Counted from the stretch's first letter, positions 35,064 to 43,182 are shown. The stretch: 64,000 nt of DNA from Duganella sp. BJB476 (GCF_003416895.1 NZ_QVIO01000002.1:1-64000), one strand, 5' to 3'. A program made the numbers and translations. Notes: generated from the sequence alone by a model not told the origin.

Positions 35064-35635
35064 GGTTGCAGTTCCTTCACTGGGCGGTCGTCGCCGACCT
35101 GGTAAGTTTGGGTGTACAGCGTGAGCATGCGGAGATTACACATCGCGTGCGCGAGGTGCGGCAGCCCTGATTCGGGATCGCACTCTTCGCCGCGCTGCCA
35201 GGCGGCTATGTGGCGCATCGCGCAAGCGAATGGGATCGACCAGGCCATGCCCTTCGTCCAGTTCCACGCCGCATACTTCGCACGGCCGTATTCCCAGACG
35301 CGCGCCTCGTCTTCCAAGGTGCACAGCGGGATCAGCGCAAAATCAGGCTTGCCACCATTGAAGCGCGCGCCGGAACCTTTCTCCTGGCTGAGCACGTCGC
35401 CGACGCCGGTCGACGCCGTGCGTGGGTACTGCAGCGCAGACAGCAGGTCCGGTGGTATGCCGCTGCTGACGGCCGGCGCCGACGCTTCAGCTCGCGCCCG
35501 GCGCATATCGTTTATGCTGAAGTCGCCGGACATCAAGCCAGTGACGCATGCAGTGACGCCGGCGGCAACAGCGTGGCGCGCCAGTTGCGCGCGCTCATCG
35601 AAAGTACTGTTTTTCTTGGTCATATTGCATTCCAT
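35060..35635 (-). CDS. dATP/dGTP diphosphohydrolase-like protein (DUF5664), 191 aa
   Basis: The C-terminal domain (about residues 88-180) matches the phage dATP/dGTP diphosphohydrolase N-domain family: GARFNGGKPDFALIPLC, EYGRAKYAAWNWTKGM, CAMRHIAAWQRGEECDPESG, HLAHAMCNLRML. The conserved His/Glu/Asp suggest an all-helical NTP pyrophosphatase-type site. It would remove dATP/dGTP or shape the nucleotide pool in lytic growth. An internal ATG at codon 5 is an equally good start. It overlaps DUF7220 by ATGA. Confidence 0.8.
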   Translation of the reverse strand: MECNMTKKNSTFDERAQLARHAVAAGVTACVTGLMSGDFSINDMRRARAEASAPAVSSGIPPDLLSALQYPRTASTGVGDVLSQEKGSGARFNGGKPDFALIPLCTLEDEARVWEYGRAKYAAWNWTKGMAWSIPFACAMRHIAAWQRGEECDPESGLPHLAHAMCNLRMLTLYTQTYQVGDDRPVKELQP

Positions 35636-35676
35636 TCAAAGTCTAATTTCTGTGAAAATTCCGCCAAAAGCCCAAA

Positions 35677-35751
35677 TACCGATGACTGATGATAATCATC
35701 GAAGTGAGGATTCATGCGGGGTTGCGGCCGGTCGTTCGCCACTTTCTCGCC
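35677..35751. repeat. bipartite repeat, copy 2
   Basis: Second copy of the two-block motif described at 34116-34190. It lies between the dATP/dGTP hydrolase-like gene and the internal recombinase and overlaps the recombinase 3' end. The gap between blocks differs by about one base from copy 1. Confidence 0.55.
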
Positions 35752-36772
35752 GGGACGAAAATCCAATCTTCTCGGCGATGTCGTGCTGCGCGTGCACGGC
35801 GGTGTCGAGATCCTTCTCCAGGTAGGCCATGGTGGTCATCGGGCTTTTGTGCCGCATTACCTTCTGGATCGTTTGGATTGGCACGCCGGCCTCCGACAGC
35901 ATCGTCGCGAAGGTGCCGCGCAGCCGGTGCGGCGTGATGCCCTTGGTGGCGCATGCCGCGTTCGCCTGCAGCATCACAGTCCGAGCGAAGCCTGGCGGAT
36001 GCTGGCGCCCGTTGCGCTTGGCCGCGATCAAGCCATCGGCCTTTCGATGCGGGGCCAGGTGCTCGGCAAGCCAATCCGGCAGCGGCACCGGCTCGGCCTC
36101 ACGGCCTTTGGTCACACCCGGCGTGTACGTCGCGCGCTGCCAATCGATCCACTCCCAGCGCGCGCCCGCCGCCTCGCCCTCCCTCAGCCCCAAGCCGAAC
36201 ATCATCCGGATGGCGGTCGCCGCCGACGGTTCGCCGCGGGCGGCGACATCGACGGCGACGAACCATGCCTTGGCGACGTCGACCGGCAGGATGGAGCGAG
36301 GTCGCTTTTGCAGCTTGAGCATCTTCACGCGCCACGGAAGCGCCGGGATGATTTCGCGCTTGACCGCCCAGTTGGCCAGCAACTTCAGGATCCGCAACCA
36401 GTGGTTCGCCGATGCCGGCTTGTGCGTGGCGAGGTGAGTGTTGCGCGCCAGCTCGACCAGCTGGGTCGTGATCAGGTTGACGGGAAGTTCGCCCAGGTCG
36501 TAGAGGTGTAGCCTATTGAACGTGTCCACGCTGCGCAGGTGAGCGTGGCTTGCGACCTGTTTATGGACCGCCAGCCACGCGATGGCGAGCTCCCGCAAGG
36601 TGGGTATGGGCTTTCCTCCTTGCGCGACTCTGACGGCCTCCTCATAAGCCCTGAGGGCCACTGTATCGGCCTTCCCCTTCGCCCGTTCCCTGGTGCTGCG
36701 CTGGCGCCGGATATTATCGATCTGAAAGCGGTAGTGCCAAGTTCCCTCGACTTTGAAAAGTGCGTAGCTCAT
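35696..36772 (-). CDS. internal tyrosine recombinase, 358 aa
   Basis: Phage/XerC-like recombinase with a complete active site: first Arg in MFGLGLREGEAAG, HRLRGTFATMLSEAG (H-x-x-R), KVMRHKSPMTTMAY with the last His and the Tyr nucleophile (YLEKD). The N-terminal core-binding domain is at about residues 50-140. It is separate from the integrase beside attR (61053-62162) and differs in sequence. No tRNA or att-like repeat is seen next to it, so it may act in replication, dimer resolution or another rearrangement. Confidence 0.9.
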   Translation of the reverse strand: MSYALFKVEGTWHYRFQIDNIRRQRSTRERAKGKADTVALRAYEEAVRVAQGGKPIPTLRELAIAWLAVHKQVASHAHLRSVDTFNRLHLYDLGELPVNLITTQLVELARNTHLATHKPASANHWLRILKLLANWAVKREIIPALPWRVKMLKLQKRPRSILPVDVAKAWFVAVDVAARGEPSAATAIRMMFGLGLREGEAAGARWEWIDWQRATYTPGVTKGREAEPVPLPDWLAEHLAPHRKADGLIAAKRNGRQHPPGFARTVMLQANAACATKGITPHRLRGTFATMLSEAGVPIQTIQKVMRHKSPMTTMAYLEKDLDTAVHAQHDIAEKIGFSSRRESGERPAATPHESSLR

Positions 36773-36848
36773 GTGAGGTTGCCGATCGCTTGAACAGGGC
36801 CGCGCTTATGCGCGCAAAAAATGACGGCAAGATGGATGGATGGGCGCA

Positions 36849-37622
36849 TCAAGCAGCCCTCCGAGCGCGGTAAGATTCCCAGTTACAAACCACCAGTCGA
36901 CCTCCGCCCTCGCGTAGCCGGTCAAACGCCCGGGCGCCAAGGTAGCCTTCCAGTTCCGCCACCGCCAAGTTGCTGATGACGATAGTCGGCCTGGTCGCCT
37001 CGTAGCGGCCGTTGATGATGTCGAATAGAATCAGCTTCTCGGTATCGCTGCCGAACTGCACACCCACCTCGTCAAGGATTAGCAGGTCGGGCTCGACCAG
37101 GTCGCGCAGCGCCTGCGCCTCCTTCTTCGTAGAGGTGCGCTCCCACGTTTCCTTGATCGATCCTACTGCGCTGCGCACCGAGGCAAAAATGGCCTGCCCC
37201 CCTTGCTCCAGCACTTGGTGTGCGATGCCGACCGCGAGGTGCGTCTTGCCGGTCCCGACATCGCCCACGAAGATCAAACAGGTGCCGGCCTTGCGCACCG
37301 CTGGGAAGCTGGCAGCGTAGCGCTTGGCGATCAGCAGTGCCTGCTCCGCCTCCGCGCACAGCGGGTCGTAGTTCCCAAGGTGCTTGTCGGCGAAGCGCGG
37401 CGGGATAGCGGCGCGCCCCAGCTTGGCATTCCAGGCCCGGGCCGACAGCTCCTTGCGCCATGCCTCACGTTCTCCGGCCATGGCGGCATTTTCGGCTGCC
37501 AAGTCGCAGGCGACGCAGTTCGACCATGTGCCGTGGATCAGCATCGAAACATACTCGCCGTGCTGCGTGCAGGTCTGCGCCACCGCACTCACATACCGCT
37601 TCGGGCTTTCAGAATTGTCCAT
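36849..37622 (-). CDS. DnaC-like helicase loader, AAA+ ATPase, 257 aa
   Basis: Start at 37622 (MDNSESPKRYVSAVA), overlapping the replication protein gene by 14 nt. A CxxC zinc-like pair (NCVACD) near residue 35, Walker A GDVGTGKTHLA, Walker B LLILDEVGVQ and sensor region PTIVISNLAVAELEGYLG identify an IstB/DnaC-type loader. It would load the host DnaB helicase at the phage origin with the upstream initiator. Confidence 0.92.
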   Translation of the reverse strand: MDNSESPKRYVSAVAQTCTQHGEYVSMLIHGTWSNCVACDLAAENAAMAGEREAWRKELSARAWNAKLGRAAIPPRFADKHLGNYDPLCAEAEQALLIAKRYAASFPAVRKAGTCLIFVGDVGTGKTHLAVGIAHQVLEQGGQAIFASVRSAVGSIKETWERTSTKKEAQALRDLVEPDLLILDEVGVQFGSDTEKLILFDIINGRYEATRPTIVISNLAVAELEGYLGARAFDRLREGGGRLVVCNWESYRARRAA

Positions 37623-38454
37623 CGGGGCCAACTCCCTTACTGTAATCCTGCTTGCCAAAGTTTCCATGGTGTTGTCCTTTCGGCGGAGAGCCGCGTTTCA
37701 TCGTCAGTTGGTCCCATTTGTCGCGCAACTTCGCCGGCGACAGGACATTCGAGCACCAGAACGAATCGCTCTGCGCCCACTGGAACAGCTCGCAGATCTG
37801 GGTGTGCGTCCGCATATCGCGTTCCCGCAGCAGGCGGACATCGTCCGACCAATTATCGAAGTTCGGTGCCCGAGCTGCAGCGTTATTCGCCAAGACCCGG
37901 CTGAAGAGCCAGCGGGCGCACTTTTCGTCATCTGGCGTCCAGCGGTGCGTGGGCGTCGTGTCAGTCGCCCCGGGCGGGACGACTATTGCCGCCTCGGCAG
38001 GGCTTATCCCAGACGAGGTTTTAGTGTCTTTATCTTCTCTTCTCTTCTCTTCTCTAGGTAACGCCGGGGTAACGCTGTCAGCGTTAGTTTTAGCGTTACC
38101 TTTAGCGTTAGTTTTGTGTGAAGAGACACGTTTTGCGGTCTGACACCGCGCTTTTGCAGTCTTTCCGTTGTGCCAGCCGAAATTCGGCAGGCTGACACCC
38201 CCATCGTTTTGCACCAGCCAACCGACGTCACACATCGCTTTCGCGAACCCGCTAACGCCGCACACGTTATCCAGTAACGCCAAGGTAACGCTCTGAGCGT
38301 TACCATCAACAGTTTGCTGATCAAACCATCGCCAGATTTTGAGCAGCTTCCCAACAACCAGGTCCGGGTCAGGCCACCCCAGCGCGACAGCAATACCGAA
38401 GACCTCGCGCTTCTCTGGTGTATTCGCCTCAAATTTAAGCCAGTCACCTGCCAT
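37609..38454 (-). CDS. phage replication initiator (O/DnaT-like), 281 aa
   Basis: Start at 38454 (MAGDWLKFEANTPEKREV), inside the 3' end of the previous gene. The N-terminal 110 residues form a winged-helix region, the middle is a Lys/Asn/Thr-rich linker, and the C-terminal helical domain (WTPDDEKCARWLFSRVLANN) resembles DnaB- or DnaC-interaction modules. The coding sequence contains two clusters of GCGTTA(G/C) iterons, as in lambda O, where the origin is inside the initiator gene. Confidence 0.82.
   Translation of the reverse strand: MAGDWLKFEANTPEKREVFGIAVALGWPDPDLVVGKLLKIWRWFDQQTVDGNAQSVTLALLDNVCGVSGFAKAMCDVGWLVQNDGGVSLPNFGWHNGKTAKARCQTAKRVSSHKTNAKGNAKTNADSVTPALPREEKRREDKDTKTSSGISPAEAAIVVPPGATDTTPTHRWTPDDEKCARWLFSRVLANNAAARAPNFDNWSDDVRLLRERDMRTHTQICELFQWAQSDSFWCSNVLSPAKLRDKWDQLTMKRGSPPKGQHHGNFGKQDYSKGVGPDGQF
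38058..38111. repeat. iteron cluster 1 (putative origin of replication)
   Basis: Five copies of GCGTTA(G/C) or its complement at 38058, 38069, 38081, 38093 and 38105, about 11-12 bp apart, i.e. on one face of the helix. They lie within the replication initiator gene, in the linker-coding part. Confidence 0.7.
38252..38303. repeat. iteron cluster 2 (putative origin of replication)
   Basis: Four further copies of GCGTTA(G/C) or complement at 38252, 38274, 38285 and 38297, in multiples of about 11 bp. Together with cluster 1 they make nine copies in about 250 bp. Confidence 0.65.
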
Positions 38455-38854
38455 GGCGGGCCTCCGTGCATTTGGGCATGAACAGCGCGGCCGCCCAGTT
38501 ATGCGGTGTGCTGGCGGCCTTCTTGGCGTAGTACTTCGCGCTGCGGCGCGCCTGCGCGACATCGGCGCGGCCGTCTGCCTTGGCGTTGCGACGAGACCGT
38601 TTGCTGCACTGAGCGCCAGTGAACGGCTTAAGGCGGCAAAGTGCATCAGCACCAGGGCCAAGCACATGAATAGGCTGGAAGCCGCCCGACCCCTCGCATC
38701 GTCTCCAGCTACCAATGTGTGTCTCGCCGGCGGCGCGCATGATGCGAATCCAGCGCTTGACTGTGGTCTCAGTCATGCCGGAAGCGGCCATAACTTCAGG
38801 TACGGTACCTGGCATGGCAGCGGTGACCTTGGCTTTATATCCTACGGGTGGCAT
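38444..38854 (-). CDS. helix-turn-helix phage protein, 136 aa
   Basis: Start at 38854 (MPPVGYKAKVTAAMPG). The N-terminal half carries a winged-helix-like HTH (VPEVMAASGMTETTVKRWIR). The C-terminal half is basic and alanine-rich (QARRSAKYYAKKAAS). It directly precedes and overlaps the replication initiator, so a role in replication control is possible. Confidence 0.65.
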   Translation of the reverse strand: MPPVGYKAKVTAAMPGTVPEVMAASGMTETTVKRWIRIMRAAGETHIGSWRRCEGSGGFQPIHVLGPGADALCRLKPFTGAQCSKRSRRNAKADGRADVAQARRSAKYYAKKAASTPHNWAAALFMPKCTEARHGR

Positions 38855-39228
38855 GATGCAACCTCGATTCCAAGTCGAGCGCACTCCGCGCTATACTCAA
38901 GCCAAGTTTCGACCGGCGCGCCGTCCTTCACGATTACTTCGCCGTTTTTATCTCGCTTCGGTCCGCGAACCATAACCACCGCATCGCGGACATGGCCGGG
39001 GTCGGTGAGCAACCAATCGCGGCAGAAGTGAGGCGTATCCAACTCGGGGCTGATCTTCACGCGGCGTGTAGAGTCTGCATACATCTGCTCGGCCAGCGCA
39101 TCGCGCCTTCCCGTCCACTCCTCAAGCGTCAGATTGCGCTTACCCTCATGGGTTGGCACCTTCCTTGCGGCAGCAGCTTTGCAGACGGTGCGGCTAATTC
39201 CAAATACGCAGAAGGCACCCATAGTCAT
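38842..39228 (-). CDS. conserved phage hypothetical, 128 aa
   Basis: Start at 39228 (MTMGAFCVFGISRTVCKAAA), directly after a run of nine G on the coding strand. Mixed alpha/beta protein with NLTLEEWTGRRDALAEQMYA and PHFCRDWLLTDPGHVRDAV. No family recognised. It overlaps the HTH gene downstream. Confidence 0.6.
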   Translation of the reverse strand: MTMGAFCVFGISRTVCKAAAARKVPTHEGKRNLTLEEWTGRRDALAEQMYADSTRRVKISPELDTPHFCRDWLLTDPGHVRDAVVMVRGPKRDKNGEVIVKDGAPVETWLEYSAECARLGIEVASCHP

Positions 39229-39302
39229 GCCCCCCCCCAATTGATCTCGGCGACGGCGCGCCGAAGAATGCTTTCGAAATCCAATAGAATCTTAGTATTC
39301 AT
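39225..39302 (-). CDS. 25-aa small ORF ending in a G9 tract
   Basis: ATG 39302 to TGA 39225, product MNTKILLDFESILRRAVAEI plus NWGGA. A homopolymer of nine G encodes its last residues, and its TGA overlaps the next ATG (ATGA). It may be a translated leader coupled to the downstream gene. No strong ribosome-binding site was seen, and a start four codons earlier is possible. Confidence 0.35.
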   Translation of the reverse strand: MNTKILLDFESILRRAVAEINWGGA

Positions 39303-39363
39303 ATATGTCCTCATGCTTGTGTGATAGAGGCCTTGACCGGTTGCCGCCGGCCGGGGCTTCGCT

Positions 39364-39714
39364 TCAAAATTCTTCGATCTTCCAGCCGCCGCCATCCTTC
39401 TTGGACTGCACCTGCACCGCGATGAACTGAATTGGGTACATGTCGGCCGCGATCTTGATCTTGGCGCGCGCGTCGTCTTCCCAGTCGCCCTTGACTTCGT
39501 GCGCCTCCAGGGCACCGCTGGCGAGCATCACCGCGAAGTCGGGCGTGTAGAACGTGTTGTCCGCCAGGCGGAACTTCAGCCCCTCGAACTTGAACCACAG
39601 CACCTCACCGGCGGCGCGACGCAGTTCCAGCGTGGCGGCGTAGGCGGCTTCCGTCCTGTTCATTACGCCCACCGTTAGACGGCCAAGCGCCTGCAACTGC
39701 TTTTGCATCGCCAT
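39364..39714 (-). CDS. DUF1064-like phage endonuclease, 116 aa
   Basis: Start at 39714 (MAMQKQLQALGRLTV), overlapping the upstream stop (TGATG). A PD-(D/E)xK-type nuclease pattern is visible: MNRTEAAYAATLE (leading Glu), RLADNTFYTPDFAVM (Asp), LEAHEVKG (E-x-K). DUF1064 proteins are small phage nucleases of the resolvase-like class and would process replication intermediates. Confidence 0.85.
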   Translation of the reverse strand: MAMQKQLQALGRLTVGVMNRTEAAYAATLELRRAAGEVLWFKFEGLKFRLADNTFYTPDFAVMLASGALEAHEVKGDWEDDARAKIKIAADMYPIQFIAVQVQSKKDGGGWKIEEF

Positions 39715-40148
39715 CAGCAGTCCTCGGTCGCGCGGCGTACGCCGGCAGAATTCAGGCCGGCAAGCTTGCACCCAGCCTTCGTCGCGTGGAAATAGGCTTG
39801 GTTCTCGCCTTCATGGCCAGCGCACATGAAGCCGGCGGCGACCAGGCGGCGCATCGCTTCCTCGGCCGCGCCACCGCGCCCAGCGCAGTAGTAGTTGCGG
39901 AAGCCCCACTTCGACTGCGGACGGTGCGACGTGGCACCCAGGGCGTGCTTCAGCTTCTCGATATCCCCCTCATGCAGCGTGGCTACGCGGTCGGCCAGTT
40001 GGCAGGCAACGCACTTCCCGTGCTGGGCCAGCTGCTTGGCGAAGGCGCGGTTGCCGCAGGCGCAGCGCTTGGGGATCAGCACCGGCGGCGCCGATGCGTT
40101 GATGTTGACCTGGTGGTGGCGGTCGACCTGATTCAGGGTGTAATGCAT
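39714..40148 (-). CDS. zinc-ribbon phage protein, 144 aa
   Basis: Central zinc-binding motif CACGNRAF...HGKCVACQLA, followed by a charged helix and a C-terminal winged-helix-like part (EEAMRRLVAAGFMCAGHEGE). Found in the early operon upstream of the nuclease gene. Function unknown; nucleic-acid binding is likely. Confidence 0.6.
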   Translation of the reverse strand: MHYTLNQVDRHHQVNINASAPPVLIPKRCACGNRAFAKQLAQHGKCVACQLADRVATLHEGDIEKLKHALGATSHRPQSKWGFRNYYCAGRGGAAEEAMRRLVAAGFMCAGHEGENQAYFHATKAGCKLAGLNSAGVRRATEDC

Positions 40149-40181
40149 GGTATATTTGCCTTTCTAATAACTGGAGGCGAT

Positions 40182-40493
40182 ATGTTTTTTAACTGCAAAA
40201 CAAGCCATGGCCTAGCGCTGGCGACGGTGAACAACACCGACGTAGGTGTCGTTGTTCGAATCGAGTGGCAACCGCAGCAGAGCCACGGCGCTACTCACCA
40301 GATCGAATACAAATTCGAGCCACCGCTGCCGCCAGACTTCAACAGCGAGACAACGCAGGAACGCTACGCGCATGCCGCTCTTTCGCATTTCGATCGAACA
40401 GATGCGCTGATGGCTGGCGAAAAACAGTACTGCCGGGTAGACCAACTGGAAGTGAATGGCGCGCTCCGATTGGTCGGCGCGGCGCAGCAGTAG
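40182..40493 (+). CDS. small phage protein on the opposite strand, 103 aa
   Basis: Start at 40182 (MFFNCKTSHGLALATVNNTD) with a strong GGAGG 5-6 nt upstream. Beta-rich, ending in VDQLEVNGALRLVGAAQQ. It is the only rightward gene inside the leftward early operon and is convergent with the DNA methyltransferase (stops 5 bp apart). Such isolated counter-oriented genes are often expressed in the lysogen. No family recognised. Confidence 0.65.
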   Translation: MFFNCKTSHGLALATVNNTDVGVVVRIEWQPQQSHGATHQIEYKFEPPLPPDFNSETTQERYAHAALSHFDRTDALMAGEKQYCRVDQLEVNGALRLVGAAQQ

Positions 40494-40498
40494 CGCTT

Positions 40499-42727
40499 TC
40501 AAGCTACCCTCGCAATCTCACGCTCGTGCATGAAGTTCGCGTGGATCAGCGCCCGCGCCATCGGCGGGCACACGCTGTTGCCGCACATGCGCACCTGCGC
40601 TGATTTGGTCAGCGGCACGCGCGGCAGGTCCAACGGATTACCCTCGGCTTGGTGACCGTCCACGAACAGCAGCTTCGGATCTGGGATTTCGCGGATGACG
40701 TAGTCGGCCGGGAAGCCCTGGGCGCGGTACAACTCAGCCGGCTCCAGCATGCGCAGGCCGATATCAACGATCACGTAGTCCACGCCCTGGATGGTCACCA
40801 AACCGTAGCGGTCCTTGGTTGTCACCGTATGCAGCGGCTCTTCGAGGCGCGGGTCCTGGTCGGTGCCGTAGTACTTCACCAGGAAGGCGCGCACTTCAGC
40901 GTGGTGCTGGCCTCCGGCGCTGACCGTGTGCAGCGGCTCGTCCATGCTGGCCGTGCTGCTGGTACCGCGGAGTTTGACCAGGCTGCTGGTCACGATTGCG
41001 CCGGGGACACCGCTGGCCGTGACCGTATTGAGCGGCTGCTCGACATCGCGGATGCCGTGGCTGAAGCGCTTGCCGCCGGCTGTGCCCTCTCCGTGTCCCA
41101 TATGGACCAGGTTCGCGGTGACGATACCCAGCGCGTGCGGCGCGCCGGCCGGGTTCTCCTTCGGCCCTGCGGTGATCGTCGGCACCGGCAAGTTCATGTC
41201 GCTGCCCGTGGCGCCGGTGCGGAACTTCGTGATATGGGCCGTGACCAGGGCGGTATCGCCCTTAGCCGTGATAGTAGCCGCCGGCTCATCGGCGCCGCGC
41301 GGACGGCTTTCCCCGGCACGCCCGCCGACGCCAACCAGCGTCGCGGAGACGGCGCTGAAGTGGCCGCCCTTCACCTGGGCGCAGATGGTGCGCAGCGGCT
41401 CGTTCGCAGGCATCACGCGCTGATTGCTGCCGTTGGCGTGTTCGTTCAGGAACGCGGTCACCAGCGCCGCCTTGCTGGCGCCAGCAACCACCGTGCCCAG
41501 CGGCTTCTCGATGTCGAGCGCGCGCGGCGCTTGGCCATCGCGCTCACCGTACCCGGTCTGCACCATCGTCGCCACGGCCAGCGCCTTCTCACGCTCTACA
41601 TAGCTCACGTGCCCGGAGGTGATTTCTCCGCATTTCGGGCATGGCATGTCGAGCGCCCCTTGGAATGTCTCACCACAGTTGCATGAGATTACCGGGACCA
41701 GAGTGGCCGTCGCTAGCGCCTTCTCGCCGCGCTGCGCGCTGGTGATGGTGCGAAACGGCTCATTCACCGATTCGCTGCGATCCCCGCCCTGGTGCGTTAC
41801 TGGCACGATGCTTGGCACGACGACGGCACGATGGTTCTCAGTGGTCAGGGTGCCAAACGGCTGGGCCGACGAAACCGGCTTGCCGGAGTAGATTGGACCG
41901 CCCTGCCCCACGATGAACGGCGCGGCCGAGTCCACCACATAGCGCATGATGCCCTTGGCGATGCGGCGCATGGTCGCCTCGGCCAGCGGGCGCTTGCGCT
42001 CAAAGATGCTCGGGCAACGGATCGACCAATCGATGCACTCGGCGGCTGTGCGCCATGGAGCCAGGTTCCCAGCCAGCACACCGGCCGACGTCGGCGCACC
42101 GTTGGTGGGAGCCGGCCAGCGGATCGGCAGACCGTCGCGGCGCGCCACGAGGAAGAAGCGCTTGCGGATCGTGGGAGTGTCGTAGTCGCTGGCGCGAAGC
42201 TCCTTGTGGTCGACCTTGTAGCCGTGGCCGCGCAGCTGACGCAGGAAGCTCTCGAAGGTCTTGCCCTTCTTTGCGGGGTCGGGGCGGAAGTTGCCCTCGG
42301 CGTCCACCAGCAGCGGCCCCCAGGTCTTGAATTCCTCGACGTTTTCCAACATGATCACGCGCGGCTTACACTTCGCCGCCCAGCGCAGCGTCACCCAGGC
42401 CAGGCCGCGAATGTTCTTCGCCACCGGCGTGCCGCCCTTGGCCTTGCTGAAGTGTTTGCAGTCCGGCGACAGCCAGACCAGGCCGACCGGCTGGTTGTTC
42501 GTCACCTTGATCGGATCGACGTCCCAAACGCTCTCGCAAAGGTGCCTCGTGTGCGGGTGGTTCACGGCGTGCAGCGCCAGCGCTTCGGGGTCGTGGTTGA
42601 TCGCGATATCCACCGGTCGGCCGAAAGCCTCCTCCAGTCCTGTGCTGGTCCCCCCGCCACCGGCGAAGTTGTCGATGATGAGTTCGTGGCCAAGGTCCAG
42701 CGACATGGTGAAGTCATCGCGCCTCAT
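40499..42727 (-). CDS. C5-cytosine DNA methyltransferase with repeated insert, 742 aa
   Basis: All core motifs are present: I (DNFAGGGGTSTGLEEAFG), IV with catalytic Cys (LSPDCKHFSKAKGG), VI (MLENVEEF), VIII (TIRKRFFLVARR) and X (RMCGNSVCPPMARAL). Between VIII and IX a large insert (about residues 285-650) contains nine imperfect copies of an EPLxTITA...ALVTAxLV unit plus a small zinc finger (CNC...CPKC at 349-366). The enzyme probably protects phage DNA from host restriction. The start at 42727 is fixed by ATGA overlap with the gene upstream. Confidence 0.92.
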   Translation of the reverse strand: MRRDDFTMSLDLGHELIIDNFAGGGGTSTGLEEAFGRPVDIAINHDPEALALHAVNHPHTRHLCESVWDVDPIKVTNNQPVGLVWLSPDCKHFSKAKGGTPVAKNIRGLAWVTLRWAAKCKPRVIMLENVEEFKTWGPLLVDAEGNFRPDPAKKGKTFESFLRQLRGHGYKVDHKELRASDYDTPTIRKRFFLVARRDGLPIRWPAPTNGAPTSAGVLAGNLAPWRTAAECIDWSIRCPSIFERKRPLAEATMRRIAKGIMRYVVDSAAPFIVGQGGPIYSGKPVSSAQPFGTLTTENHRAVVVPSIVPVTHQGGDRSESVNEPFRTITSAQRGEKALATATLVPVISCNCGETFQGALDMPCPKCGEITSGHVSYVEREKALAVATMVQTGYGERDGQAPRALDIEKPLGTVVAGASKAALVTAFLNEHANGSNQRVMPANEPLRTICAQVKGGHFSAVSATLVGVGGRAGESRPRGADEPAATITAKGDTALVTAHITKFRTGATGSDMNLPVPTITAGPKENPAGAPHALGIVTANLVHMGHGEGTAGGKRFSHGIRDVEQPLNTVTASGVPGAIVTSSLVKLRGTSSTASMDEPLHTVSAGGQHHAEVRAFLVKYYGTDQDPRLEEPLHTVTTKDRYGLVTIQGVDYVIVDIGLRMLEPAELYRAQGFPADYVIREIPDPKLLFVDGHQAEGNPLDLPRVPLTKSAQVRMCGNSVCPPMARALIHANFMHEREIARVA

Positions 42728-43182
42728 GCGTGCGCTCCCGCTGCCGGGCCGAACAACGCAGCGACCAAACCATCGCGGAACGGCTTGAAGCGGTGCATGG
42801 GCGGCTGGTAGTGGGTATCGTCCTGCATGACATGCAGATGTCGCGAGGGGTCTTTCTCTGCCCGCTCCAGCAGAGTGCCGTAGCGCGTCCGATTGCGCGG
42901 TATGGGTTTCTGCGCCTTCAGGTCGGCGATGAAAGTCTCGATGCGCTGGATATCGGTGGTCAGGTGGTAGATCGGAGCGCGCGGGCCGACGTTGCCGGCG
43001 GTGGACTCGTGCGCTGCAACCAGGTCGGCATGGCGCAAGTCGCGCATGTAGTTCTTGGAGCCTGCGTGCGTCATGCCTAAGAAGTCAGCGGCCTGCTGGA
43101 CGGTCATTGGGCGGCGCCCGAGTTCGGCAACCAGGTTGATCATCGCCTCGACGCGATGCTGGGATCGGAGTGGGAGCCTCAT
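42724..43182 (-). CDS. winged-helix DNA-binding protein, 152 aa
   Basis: An N-terminal HTH (RRPMTVQQAADFLGMTHAGS, about residues 24-43) with a wing, then a helical region and a basic C-terminus. It overlaps the methyltransferase by ATGA and may regulate it. No specific family. Confidence 0.65.
   Translation of the reverse strand: MRLPLRSQHRVEAMINLVAELGRRPMTVQQAADFLGMTHAGSKNYMRDLRHADLVAAHESTAGNVGPRAPIYHLTTDIQRIETFIADLKAQKPIPRNRTRYGTLLERAEKDPSRHLHVMQDDTHYQPPMHRFKPFRDGLVAALFGPAAGAHA

Noticed and set aside
38058..38303. possible CRISPR array in the regularly spaced 7-mers
   Set aside because: Repeats are only 7 bp, in both orientations and at helical spacing within a coding gene, which fits iterons and not a CRISPR array.
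41792..42811. 339-aa plus-strand open frame opposite the methyltransferase
   Set aside because: Antisense of conserved methyltransferase motifs; no start signal and low-complexity sequence.
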